Source: Planctomycetaceae bacterium (GTDB lineage: Bacteria > Planctomycetota > Planctomycetia > Pirellulales > Pirellulaceae). From it: DNA of 64,000 nucleotides. Below, piece by piece: positions 7,605-15,805 of the stretch. The notes under the pieces are model-generated. The model saw only the letters and a program-made list of their open reading frames with translations, was not told the DNA's origin and made no database searches. The DNA lies in the NCBI GenBank assembly GCA_016794985.1, contig JAEUIQ010000043.1:62001-126000 (forward strand). The letters run 5' to 3'. The stretch's first letter is position 1. Each line of letters opens with the position of its first letter. Both the position numbers and the translations under genes were made by a program.

Positions 7605-8789
7605 TTAGCGCGACTCCAACAGAGCTTTGACTTGCCGTGCGACCACCAACTCTTCGTTGGTTGGCACTACCCAAATTTGACAACCGTGCCCATCGTCGAC
7701 GCGGCCTTCGGTACGGACCTGCGGGTTCAATGATTCGCTGAGACGCACGCCCAACCAATCCAAACCACGCGTGATGTCTTGCCGCAATTGCCAATCGTTT
7801 TGGCCAATGCCACCCGTGAACACGATGGCATCCGGTGGCCCCAATTCAATCACCAACCCGCCCATCAGACGTCGAACCTCCGCGGCAAAGAAATCCAAAG
7901 CCAACTGAGCGTCGGCATTCCCGCTGGCGGCAGCTTGACGCAGGTCTCGCATGTCGCCACTAACGCCACTGATCCCTAACAACCCACCTTGGCTCGACAG
8001 AACAGCCAACACCTCATCCAAGGACTTGCCGGTTTGTTCCATCAGGAGGGGCAAAGCGAACGCATCAAAATCTCCGACGCGATTGTTTTGCGGCAGACCC
8101 GTCTGTGGACTCATGCCCATCGTCGTGCCAACGCTTTGGCCGTGATCGATTGCACATAGGCTGGACGAACCACCCAAATGGCAAGAGATCACTTTCAAGT
8201 CGGTGCGGCCCATTAGCTGAGCAATTCGACCGGCGATGAAACGATGACTGGCTCCGTGAAAACCCCAGCGTTGCACGCCCAGGTCTTCCGTCCACGATTT
8301 CGGGATCCCGTAAATTTTTCTCGCTCGAGGAATCGTACGATGAAAGTCGGTTTCGAAGGCCGCAACCAACGGCAGTGGCCCGCAGGATTCGGCCAATTGT
8401 CGCATCGCGCGGATGTAAGGCGGATTATGAGCCGGAGCGACGATGGCCACACGTTGCATTTCTTGCAACAGGGCTTCATCGACTAGGAATACTCCCGACT
8501 TCAAACCACCGTGAACTGCTTTGAAACCAATCGCTGATATTTCAGCCACCGACTTCAAACAACCCGTTTCAGGGTGCGTCAACTGATCCAAGCACCATTG
8601 AACAGCCACACTGTGGTTAGGCACCGGCAAGGTGCTGGTGGTTTGCCCACGACCGGTGCGAGTCTCGCAAGCGCTTTCCGGCGCACCGATTCGTTCGACA
8701 CCACCTTGGGCCAACTGTTGTTCCGTGTCCATATCGAACAGCCGGTACTTGAAACTAGTCGAACCCAAGTTCGCTACCAAAACTTTCAT
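7605..8789 (-). CDS. ackA: Acetate kinase-family enzyme of the BMC operon
   Basis: A 394-residue member of the acetate/propionate kinase family, expected to transfer phosphate from the acyl phosphate made by PduL to ADP (lactyl phosphate to lactate plus ATP in this pathway). Visible motifs: VLVANLGSTSFKYRLF at the N-terminus, APAHNPPYI, HGASHRF, NNRVGDFD, FTGGIGQND and the C-terminal PTNEEL. By my alignment with the Methanosarcina acetate kinase, His123, His180, Arg241 and Glu384 are kept, but Arg91 is Lys (K90, GFKAVHGG) and Asp148 is Glu (E146, FETDFH). Both are conservative yet affect catalytic positions, so activity or substrate may differ from standard AckA. No encapsulation peptide is seen; it may act in the cytosol. 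Confidence 0.92.
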   Translation of the reverse strand: MKVLVANLGSTSFKYRLFDMDTEQQLAQGGVERIGAPESACETRTGRGQTTSTLPVPNHSVAVQWCLDQLTHPETGCLKSVAEISAIGFKAVHGGLKSGVFLVDEALLQEMQRVAIVAPAHNPPYIRAMRQLAESCGPLPLVAAFETDFHRTIPRARKIYGIPKSWTEDLGVQRWGFHGASHRFIAGRIAQLMGRTDLKVISCHLGGSSSLCAIDHGQSVGTTMGMSPQTGLPQNNRVGDFDAFALPLLMEQTGKSLDEVLAVLSSQGGLLGISGVSGDMRDLRQAAASGNADAQLALDFFAAEVRRLMGGLVIELGPPDAIVFTGGIGQNDWQLRQDITRGLDWLGVRLSESLNPQVRTEGRVDDGHGCQIWVVPTNEELVVARQVKALLESR

Positions 8790-8833
8790 CCGATCGCTCC
8801 TTCTCGAACGGGACGGTCAACGGGGACCAGGCC

Positions 8834-9100
8834 TTAGACAAACGACTCGATCAGGCCTTCGGCCGGACGAGCGATCACATGGCTGGCGACCAATTCGCCA
8901 ACTTGGCTGGCAGCATTGGCACCCGCTTCCACGGCAGCACGGACGCTACCCACATCGCCGCTGACGATCGTCGTCACATAAGCACCGCCGATATCGACTC
9001 GCTTGACGATCTTGACGTTGGCGGCTTTGGCCATGGCGTCGGTCGCTTCGACCAATCCGACCAGACCTTTGGTTTCAATCAATCCAATTGCAGTTTGCAT
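8834..9100 (-). CDS. BMC-H hexameric shell protein
   Basis: A single-domain BMC-H protein of 88 residues that tiles the facets of the shell as hexamers. It shows the typical MQTAIGLIETKGLVGLVEATDAM start, KAANVKIV, the pore loop DIGGAYV, and the second half VSGDVGSVRAAVEAGANAA...ASHVIARPAEGL. The family begins at the ATG at 9100. An alternative in-frame ATG at 9154 adds 18 residues (MAKRVAVTPTSSPIESKI); it has an AAGG 12-13 bases upstream, so an N-terminal extension cannot be excluded. Shares its fold and most core residues with its neighbour at 9169-9456; the pore loop differs. Confidence 0.95.
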   Translation of the reverse strand: MQTAIGLIETKGLVGLVEATDAMAKAANVKIVKRVDIGGAYVTTIVSGDVGSVRAAVEAGANAASQVGELVASHVIARPAEGLIESFV

Positions 9101-9168
9101 GATTTTGCTTTCTATAGGTGAGGATGTAGGGGTTACGGCAACTCGTTTGGCCATGACGGTCGAGCGCC

Positions 9169-9456
9169 TTACTTTTTCAGCTTGGGCAACACCGTCAACA
9201 GGTCGTCGTGCGGACGAGCGATCACTTGCACGCTCATCACTTCACCAACGCGACCTGCGGCACTGGCACCGGCGTCGGTCGCAGCCTTCACTGCGGCCAC
9301 ATCGCCAGTGACAAACACGGTCACAAGACCGCTGCCGACTTTGTCCCAACCCAACATTTTCACGTTGGCGGCTTTGATCATCGCGTCGGTCGCTTCGACC
9401 GCTGCAATAAAGCCTTTCGTTTCGATCATGCCCAAGGCGGCCATTTGGTCAGCCAT
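9169..9456 (-). CDS. BMC-H hexameric shell protein
   Basis: The second single-domain BMC-H protein, 95 residues. It begins [26 protein letters not shown], carries the pore loop KVGSGLVTV and ends with [20 protein letters not shown]. The ATG at 9456 is chosen over a GTG three codons upstream because a GGAG lies 9 bases before it. The pore motif GSG is the common one among metabolite-permeable hexamers, while the neighbour has GGA, so the two paralogues may form pores of different selectivity. No BMC-T (tandem) gene is present, as expected for PVM-type loci. Confidence 0.95.
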   Translation of the reverse strand: MADQMAALGMIETKGFIAAVEATDAMIKAANVKMLGWDKVGSGLVTVFVTGDVAAVKAATDAGASAAGRVGEVMSVQVIARPHDDLLTVLPKLKK

Positions 9457-9500
9457 GAATAACACTCCAGGTTCAGGGGAAAAAAGGAAAGTGGATCAAA

Positions 9501-10265
9501 TCAACGCGAGGCTGCTACCGGCCGCACGATTTTTTTCTTGCCATGGCAACCGCAGCCATCGCTTACTTTCAGCAAACTGATTTCGGTCGCTGCGTCCAAC
9601 ATGCAAGAGTTGCCCTCGTCCGTGTCCAAATGCACCTCCAGCAAACTGGAAGCATCGGCACGAACAAGCACATCTTCAAAGGTCGTCGTACAATCTTGCG
9701 AACGAATTCGCAGCTTCATGTAGTCGCCGTTGTTGACTCCGTAATACTTGGCATCTTCGAGGCTCATGTGGACATGCCGAGCCGCACGAATCACGCCTTG
9801 TTTCAGCTCGACAACGCCAGCCGGTCCAACCAATACGCAACCGGGCGTGCCATCGATCTTGCCGCTGTGACGGACCGGAGCATCAATCCCTAAAGAGATC
9901 GCGTCGGTCATGGCCAATTCCACTTGCGAGGCGCTCCGCGTCGGGCCCAGCACCCGCACGTTTGGCAGCATGCGTTTCCGCGGACCGACAACCATCACCG
10001 TCTCTTTGGCCGCGAAAAAGCCTTTTTGGTACAACTCTTTGTCGGGGTTCAAGACACTGCCTTTGCCGAACAGAATCTCGACATGTTCGTCGGTCAAGTG
10101 TACATGGCGCGCCGAAATACTCACGACCAAATTGGGGGCTGCTGAATGGGCCGCTGCTGATGCTAAAGAGGCCGGGGCGTCGGTCGCCGGACCTAGCGAT
10201 GACATGACGACGCGCCGCACAATGGCTTCAATCGCCGAACGATCTAAAGAGGGCATGGCATTCAT
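9501..10265 (-). CDS. pduL: PduL phosphotransacylase with N-terminal encapsulation peptide
   Basis: PduL-type phosphate acyltransferase, 254 residues: converts acyl-CoA plus phosphate to acyl phosphate and CoA, regenerating CoA inside the compartment. The two PduL repeats are clear: SARHVHL (51-57) in the first and AARHVHM (161-167) in the second, whose His pairs bind zinc, plus [10 protein letters not shown] (210-219) with the further conserved His. The N-terminus [19 protein letters not shown] is an amphipathic helix joined by an Ala/Ser linker to the core, the usual encapsulation peptide. The C-terminal tail has an unusual Gly/Cys cluster ([10 protein letters not shown], 236-245). First structural gene after the regulator, 15 bases downstream of it. 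Confidence 0.95.
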   Translation of the reverse strand: MNAMPSLDRSAIEAIVRRVVMSSLGPATDAPASLASAAAHSAAPNLVVSISARHVHLTDEHVEILFGKGSVLNPDKELYQKGFFAAKETVMVVGPRKRMLPNVRVLGPTRSASQVELAMTDAISLGIDAPVRHSGKIDGTPGCVLVGPAGVVELKQGVIRAARHVHMSLEDAKYYGVNNGDYMKLRIRSQDCTTTFEDVLVRADASSLLEVHLDTDEGNSCMLDAATEISLLKVSDGCGCHGKKKIVRPVAASR

Positions 10266-10280
10266 GATGATTTCGCCTGT

Positions 10281-11084
10281 CTATGTCTCACGAACGGGGT
10301 TATCGCGATCACTGCCGTTGTCGGTTTCTGGCTCCGCCACAATCAATTGAGTCGAACGACCAATGGTTGCCCGCCACTGGTCAGCCAGCTCGTGATCCAC
10401 GATCACGCTGTGAACGCGATCCCAATCACACAAAGGGAAGGTGCCTTTGCGGCCGAATTTCGAACTGTCGGCCAACACGACCACTTTGTCCGCGGACGAC
10501 ATCATGGCCAACTCGGTTTGCACCAGGAGTTGGTTGTCGTTGTACAGTTGCTGAGCGTCCAAGCCGGCGACGCTTAGGAAGGCCCAGCGGCAATGCAGCC
10601 CCTCGAGGGCTTTGTCGGCCACCGGACCCAACATCACACCGGTGCGACTGTGCAGGTGACCGCCGACCAAAGTTAGGTCAATACTTTCACTTTTCGAGAA
10701 CAAATTCGCCAACGGAAGGGAATTTGTCACAATTTGCAAGTTCCGACCCATCAATCGGAGCCCCAACTCGTAGGTCGTGCTCCCGCCATCCAACAAGACC
10801 GTCTCGCGATCTCTCACTAATTCCGCCGCCACCCGGGCAATCGCTCGCTTTTGCGGCTGCGCCGAGGTTTGGTGCTGCCGAAAATGCGGATTGTCGGGTT
10901 GCGTCGATGTCAGCAAAACGCCTCCGTGGGTACGCCGGACTTTGCCGTTCTGGTCCAGGACCGTCACGTCCCGCCGAACCGTGGACTCGGATACTCCCAA
11001 TTCCCGAGCCAAAGTTTCCAGGGAAGCAAAACCGTCCTGACGGATAACTTCCAAAATTTTCAGTCGTCGCTGCTGAGAAACCAC
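10281..11084 (-). CDS. DeoR-family regulator of the BMC operon
   Basis: A 267-residue DeoR-family transcription factor. The N-terminal winged helix-turn-helix is plain (RLKILEVIRQDGFASLETLA, then ELGVSESTVRRDVTVL), followed by RRTHGGVLL and a DeoRC sugar-phosphate-binding domain (DGGSTTYELGLRL, VTNSLPLANLF, LTLVGGHLHSRTGVMLGPVA). Such proteins usually repress sugar catabolic operons until a phosphorylated sugar binds. It is the first gene of the BMC operon, directly behind a strong promoter and an inverted repeat with CTTTC half-sites, so it probably controls the operon and itself. The inducer is presumably a fucose or rhamnose pathway phosphate. Confidence 0.92.
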   Translation of the reverse strand: MVSQQRRLKILEVIRQDGFASLETLARELGVSESTVRRDVTVLDQNGKVRRTHGGVLLTSTQPDNPHFRQHQTSAQPQKRAIARVAAELVRDRETVLLDGGSTTYELGLRLMGRNLQIVTNSLPLANLFSKSESIDLTLVGGHLHSRTGVMLGPVADKALEGLHCRWAFLSVAGLDAQQLYNDNQLLVQTELAMMSSADKVVVLADSSKFGRKGTFPLCDWDRVHSVIVDHELADQWRATIGRSTQLIVAEPETDNGSDRDNPVRET

Positions 11085-11126
11085 TGCAATTCCCCGCTTA
11101 TCTTCGCTAAACTGCCCACAGGCTCA

Positions 11127-11155
11127 ATTGTAACCCCAATCTTGATCAATTTCAA
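11127..11155 (-). promoter_or_regulatory. Sigma-70-like promoter of the BMC operon
   Basis: Read on the minus strand, TTGAAA (11155-11150) and TACAAT (11132-11127) are separated by exactly 17 bases, a near-consensus -35/-10 pair. It points into the DeoR gene, whose ATG is 42 bases downstream. The spacer contains the palindrome TTGATCAA (11142-11149), where a repressor could bind and occlude polymerase. Confidence 0.65.
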
Positions 11156-11173
11156 CCGAGTGTTGACTATTTT

Positions 11174-11225
11174 CTTTCAAAACAGATGATTGAATGATGG
11201 ATTTCAGTCAACTGTTTTGATCGAA
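11174..11225. promoter_or_regulatory. Inverted repeat, candidate DeoR operator
   Basis: TCAAAACAG (11177-11185) is matched by CTGTTTTGA (11212-11220), a perfect 9-bp inverted repeat with a 26-base spacer. Each arm extends to a CTTTC half-site (11174-11178 on plus; GAAAG 11223-11227 on plus, i.e. CTTTC on minus). CTTTC-type repeats are common in operators of DeoR-family proteins. It lies 19-70 bases upstream of the -35 box of the BMC promoter, which suits an auxiliary operator. The assignment is inference. Confidence 0.45.
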
Positions 11226-11227
11226 AG

Positions 11228-11459
11228 TCGCCATGGCCGATGAGGCGAGGTGCGGAGTCAGGCCCGGATCTCGGGAAAGAGGCCGCGATCGAGAGGCCAA
11301 TTCGCTCGGCCCTGAGACGCGAAGACAAACGCGACCGCGACGGTGCGGGAGAACCAGTTCCAATTGGATGACTCTCGTGGCAGGTCGATGTGGAGTGGGA
11401 AATCGGAGCCCCGTATCGGGGATTCGGGGTCGGCGAGACCAAGACGCTCGGTTTGGCCA
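11228..11459. other. Gap between BMC operon control region and hutI
   Basis: Together with the promoter region, about 375 bases lack a gene between the DeoR start and the hutI stop. This part is GC-rich and has no ORF with a recognisable product or ribosome binding site. A short stem (CCCCG/CGGGG around 11409-11421) is the only structure I see. Transcription from hutI would run into it on the minus strand, so it may hold the end of the hut transcript. Confidence 0.5.
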
Positions 11460-12665
11460 TCAAAGCCAGTAAACGACTTCGCGAAAATGGTCGTATTCCC
11501 AAATCGCGAAATGGGCGCGCTTGCCGGCTGCGAGGCAACCGCGATCCTCCAATCCCAAAGCGCGGGCGGCGGACCTGGTCATTCCGCGAACCGCCTCATA
11601 AGGGGTCAGGCCAAACAGGGTGCAGGCCATGCTGCCAGCCAAGGGTAATGACAACAAGGGTGAACTGCCCGGATTATGATCGGTTGCAATCGCCAAAGGC
11701 ACACCGGCTTGTCGCAATTTAGCGACCGGTGGCGGCGTCGATTGCTGGAGTGTGTAGTAGGCGCCCGGAAGGAGGACCGCCACTGTTCCCGAATTTCGCA
11801 TCGCGGCGATCCCCGCATCGTCTAAGTACTCCAAATGATCACAGCTTAGCGCGTTGAAACTGGCCGCCAACGCCGCTCCGCCTTGCAGCGACAATTGCTC
11901 GGCATGACACTTGATCCGCAAGCCTTGCCTGGCCGCGCATTCGAAGACACGGCGAGTTTGTTCGAGGCTAAAGCCAACCGTGTCACAAAACACATCCACG
12001 GCGTCCATCAAGCGATCAGAACTCCAACGCGGGATCCACCGGCAGACCTCGTCGATGTAGGCATCACCTGCTCCGTCAAATTCGACAGGGACCGTATGAG
12101 CCGCGAGGCAGGTGGTCCGTACGGAAAGGTCGCACTCCTGTCCAACGTCTCTCGCTACCTCCAAGCAACGAGTCTCCGTTTCGAAATCCAGTCCGTAGCC
12201 GGATTTGATTTCTACCGTGGTCACTCCGACGTTTTGTAAACGACGAGCGCGTTGGCAGGCACTGCTTAACAGTTCCGCTTGCGAAGCTCGGCGAGTGGCG
12301 GCCACCGTCGAGCGAATCCCGCCTCCCGCTCGCGCAATCTCCTCGTAACTAACGCCACTCAATCGACGCTCGAACTCTGCGTCGCGTTTGCCGCCATAGA
12401 CCAAATGCGTGTGGCAATCGATCAAGCCCGGGGTCAAGAGTCGCCCGGCTAGATCATGCTCAAGCTGAATGCTCCGTCGCAGATCTGCGGGCATTTTGCC
12501 TTCAGCACCTATCCAAACAATCGTGTCGCCGCGCGTAACGACCGACCAATCGTCGTGCGGATCCCACCCCTCGTCATCATGCATGGTTGTGACTCGTCCG
12601 TGCCGCCATGCCGTAAGTCCATCGCCAGCCCGAAGATTTGTGATCCCACCGGTGGTTGGAATCAT
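11460..12665 (-). CDS. hutI: Imidazolonepropionase
   Basis: HutI, the amidohydrolase that opens 4-imidazolone-5-propionate to N-formimino-L-glutamate in histidine degradation. The 401-residue protein shows the metal-binding [13 protein letters not shown], the family segment [21 protein letters not shown], the KSGYGLD stretch, IKCHAEQ and [11 protein letters not shown]. The start is set at 12665, where ATG overlaps the hutH TGA (ATGA), rather than at 12704, because the upstream codons lie inside hutH and do not fit the family. It is translationally coupled to hutH. hutU (urocanase), normally between the two steps, is not in the window. Confidence 0.95.
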   Translation of the reverse strand: MIPTTGGITNLRAGDGLTAWRHGRVTTMHDDEGWDPHDDWSVVTRGDTIVWIGAEGKMPADLRRSIQLEHDLAGRLLTPGLIDCHTHLVYGGKRDAEFERRLSGVSYEEIARAGGGIRSTVAATRRASQAELLSSACQRARRLQNVGVTTVEIKSGYGLDFETETRCLEVARDVGQECDLSVRTTCLAAHTVPVEFDGAGDAYIDEVCRWIPRWSSDRLMDAVDVFCDTVGFSLEQTRRVFECAARQGLRIKCHAEQLSLQGGAALAASFNALSCDHLEYLDDAGIAAMRNSGTVAVLLPGAYYTLQQSTPPPVAKLRQAGVPLAIATDHNPGSSPLLSLPLAGSMACTLFGLTPYEAVRGMTRSAARALGLEDRGCLAAGKRAHFAIWEYDHFREVVYWL

Positions 12666-14212
12666 GGCGCATCGTCCCACAATTGAGACATCAGATCCCG
12701 ACAAGACTCGGCAGGAGCTCCCGCCAAGACTAATGCTTTGGCCGCTTCAATATCCGGAGCAAACAATCGATCGCGATCATAAAACGTCACGACACTTCGC
12801 AAGCGATCATGTACGACTTGTAGTCGCTGCGAGGTTGACAAGGGTCGATGAAAATCAATGCCTTGAGCGGCCGCCAACCATTCAATGCCCAGGATCGCTG
12901 CCGTATTCTGAATCATGTCTTCCAAACGTCGAGCGGCAAAGGTGGCCATGCTGACGTGATCCTCTTGGTTTGCCGAAGTTGGCAAGCTGTCCACACTTGC
13001 GGGATGTGCCAAAGATTTGTTTTCCGACGCCAAAGCGGCGGCGGTCACATGCGCAATCATGAATCCAGAATTTAGTCCGGCTCCCGCGACCAAAAACGGT
13101 GGCAAGCCAGACAATGACGCGTCGATCAGCAGAGCCACGCGCCGTTCGGCAATCGAGCCGATCTCGGCAATCGCCAGCGCCAAACTGTCAGCAGCAAATG
13201 CGACTGGCTCGGCATGAAAGTTTCCTCCTGCCAATATTTCTTGGGTATCGGAAAATACCAACGGGTTGTCGGTTACCGCATTGGCTTCATTCAGTAAAGT
13301 TCGTTGGGCGTGAATGACGAGGTCGCGACAAGCGCCCAGTACTTGTGGCTGGCAACGCAGACTATAAGGATCTTGGACGCGTGGGTCATTCTCCAGATGC
13401 GAGCGACGAATCTCGCTTTCGCACAGCAACGCCCTCGTCACAGCGGCGACTGCGATCTGGCCAGGTTGGCGACGCACGGCTTGAATCCGCGGATCGAATG
13501 GTTCATCACTGCCCTTCGCGGCGTCCACCGACAAAGCGCCAATCACCGCCGACGCTTCCACCAATCGCCGAGCCACAAACAAACCATGCAGCGCTAGTGC
13601 TGTCGAGACTTGCGTTCCGTTGATCAGGGCCAGCCCTTCTTTGGCTTCCAGGATCAGCGGTCTCAGTCCAACTTGTTGCAATGCTTTCGCGGCCGAAGTC
13701 AATTCACCGCGAAAACGAACCTGGCCTTCGCCAAGGAGCGCCAAAGTCATATGGGCCAAGGGAGCAAGATCGCCCGACGCACCGACGGAACCTTTGCTCG
13801 GGATCTGTGGCAGAATCTCGTGATTCAACAGGTCTAGCAACCCGGTCACCACGTCGCGGCGAACGCCCGAATAGCCTTGGGCCAAGCTACTGGCCTTCAG
13901 CAATAAAACCAAGCGTACGACTTCATCCGACAGCGGCGCCCCGGTCCCGACGGCATGCGACAGAATCAAGTTGCGTTGTAAATCTCGCAATTGATGGTCG
14001 TCGATCCGAGTTCGCGCCAGTTTGCCGAAGCCGGTGTTGATTCCATAGGCTGGACGTTGCGTGGCGAGGATCCGCTGGACTGTCTCCGCCGCAGCGTCGA
14101 TTTTGCCAAAGCATTCCGGATCCAAGCTGACTTGGACGCGATCTCTCCAGCAAGCGAATAACGCCGTCCACTGCAACCGCCCAGGAACAATAGCAAACGG
14201 CGTCGGAATCAA
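12662..14212 (-). CDS. hutH: Histidine ammonia-lyase
   Basis: HutH deaminates L-histidine to urocanate, the first step of histidine use. The Ala-Ser-Gly triad that forms the MIO electrophile is visible in [14 protein letters not shown], with [25 protein letters not shown] and [26 protein letters not shown] as further signatures. The longest frame starts at 14275 (537 residues) but the family usually has about 510; a TTG at 14212 with AAGGA eight bases upstream gives 516 residues starting just before the conserved PGRLQWTAL segment, so I prefer it. First gene of a hutH-hutI operon. Confidence 0.93.
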   Translation of the reverse strand: MIPTPFAIVPGRLQWTALFACWRDRVQVSLDPECFGKIDAAAETVQRILATQRPAYGINTGFGKLARTRIDDHQLRDLQRNLILSHAVGTGAPLSDEVVRLVLLLKASSLAQGYSGVRRDVVTGLLDLLNHEILPQIPSKGSVGASGDLAPLAHMTLALLGEGQVRFRGELTSAAKALQQVGLRPLILEAKEGLALINGTQVSTALALHGLFVARRLVEASAVIGALSVDAAKGSDEPFDPRIQAVRRQPGQIAVAAVTRALLCESEIRRSHLENDPRVQDPYSLRCQPQVLGACRDLVIHAQRTLLNEANAVTDNPLVFSDTQEILAGGNFHAEPVAFAADSLALAIAEIGSIAERRVALLIDASLSGLPPFLVAGAGLNSGFMIAHVTAAALASENKSLAHPASVDSLPTSANQEDHVSMATFAARRLEDMIQNTAAILGIEWLAAAQGIDFHRPLSTSQRLQVVHDRLRSVVTFYDRDRLFAPDIEAAKALVLAGAPAESCRDLMSQLWDDAP

Positions 14213-14331
14213 GCGAGAATTCCTTGGTTGTTGATTCAATCGGACCGTGGGAGCGGCCCAACACACTGGCTCCATTGGGCCGCGGGAGCGTTTCGGCGCA
14301 CTAATCAGTCAGGAGCCATGCCCGCATCTTC

Positions 14332-15579
14332 TCAGCGGTCCAGAAGTGCTTTCTCCAGTTTCTCATCGACCAACCCGTAAGCGCCGCGACCCTCAACCGC
14401 TTCACGTTTGCGAGCGACTTCTTCAATCTCAGGAATGTCGGCCTGCCAAAACTTTTCCCGGTCGCTGCGTTCTGCGGGGCTATTTAATGGGATCATGATT
14501 CGCATCCCCACGCCGGTAGCGGGGAAGCTCGTATACCAATAAGGACTGCGGGGTCGGTTCGGATCGCTATCTCGCCAGAGATCCTCGCTCAACAAACGAG
14601 AAGCCACGCGACAATCACTGGCCGGAAGTTCGAACGAGCCACCTTTGGCTACCCGCCCAAACCATTGATGCGGCCAACGAAATGCCGTCGCCACAGTGAG
14701 ATTCTCTTTTCCCGCTAGATGCTCGTAACCATTTTCGTATGCCATGTCCAACACCCATTCGGCCACATTGCCATGCATGTCGTACAACCCAAACGCGTTG
14801 GGTTTCTTTTGCCCCGCATCATGCCGCGCGTACTCGCCATTTTCTTCAAACCAAGCGTGCTCGCCAAGTTCAGCCGGATCATCACCGAAACTGTAAGCTG
14901 TGGTACTACCGGCCCGACAAGCGTACTCCCATTCCGGTTCTGTGGGCAAGCGAAAGAACACTCCGGTTGTGAGCGACAGCCATTTCGTGTACTGCTTGGC
15001 TGAAAATTGACTCATCGTTGCCGCCGGTTCTTGGGGACCATCTCCCGAATCGTACGTGAACCCAGGGTCATACAAGTTGCTAGGCGCAGCGATCGCATCA
15101 ATTCGATTTTCGTCCGTCAGTTTGCGAATCCCTTGGTCATTGAACCGCTTGAAAGCGTCGTGCAGGGACATGAAGTGTTTGTAATGCTCCCAATTGACCT
15201 CGTACTTGGCCATCCAAAAGGGGGGCACTTCGATTTCAACTTGTGGGCCTTCGTTTTCGTTTCGACCTTCTTCTGACTCGGGGCTGCCCAGCAAAACTTT
15301 GCCGCCTGGGATCGGCACCATTTCAATCTTGAGTTCCGTTTGTGGAATGGTCAACGTGAATGGGACCATGTATCCCGCGTCAGTTTTGACGTAGGGTTTT
15401 TCGGTTGGTTCCGTTTGAACCAAACCCGGAAAACCTTCGGGAAAGTGCGGCGATCCACTCAGTTCCTTTTCAGCGGTCCGTGAGTCATCCGCGACTTGCC
15501 TCGCGGCAACGTTGCTGCAGAGCAAGCTGACCACAAAACAGCCTAAAATAAATGATTTCCAACCTGTCATTTGTCTCAC
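14332..15579 (-). CDS. Secreted FGE-sulfatase (SUMF1/formylglycine-generating enzyme-like) domain protein
   Basis: A 415-residue exported protein. A signal peptide (GWKSFILGCFVVSLLCSNVAA, cleavage near residue 27) is followed by a SUMF1/FGE-type domain: MVPIPGGKVLLGSPESEEGR, WMAKYEVNWEHY, FRLPTEPEWEYACRAGS, YDMHGNVAEWVLD and VAKGGSF...DCRVASR. True FGE enzymes have two cysteines in the last motif (GGSFLCxxSYC); here only the second is kept, so it is probably not the enzyme that activates sulfatases but a relative of unknown role. It lies 119 bases downstream-side of hutH in the same direction and 226 bases from the DUF3500 gene. Confidence 0.85.
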   Translation of the reverse strand: MRQMTGWKSFILGCFVVSLLCSNVAARQVADDSRTAEKELSGSPHFPEGFPGLVQTEPTEKPYVKTDAGYMVPFTLTIPQTELKIEMVPIPGGKVLLGSPESEEGRNENEGPQVEIEVPPFWMAKYEVNWEHYKHFMSLHDAFKRFNDQGIRKLTDENRIDAIAAPSNLYDPGFTYDSGDGPQEPAATMSQFSAKQYTKWLSLTTGVFFRLPTEPEWEYACRAGSTTAYSFGDDPAELGEHAWFEENGEYARHDAGQKKPNAFGLYDMHGNVAEWVLDMAYENGYEHLAGKENLTVATAFRWPHQWFGRVAKGGSFELPASDCRVASRLLSEDLWRDSDPNRPRSPYWYTSFPATGVGMRIMIPLNSPAERSDREKFWQADIPEIEEVARKREAVEGRGAYGLVDEKLEKALLDR

Positions 15580-15805
15580 TTTATCTATTCTTTCGTTCTT
15601 TGGTAACGAGGTCTTGATTTCTTAATCGAGTCACGACCTTTGAGTTGCGGCATGTTCGCGATTTGTGTCGCGCAGTGATTCGCCAAGCAGGCCGCGATGG
15701 TGGCGACGCTCGATCGCTGGTGCTTGCTCCCTAGTATAGGCCATACGGGGAATTCTGTCGAATTCTCGATTCGAACAAAGTTCCGAGCGAAGACCACCAC
15801 CCCCG

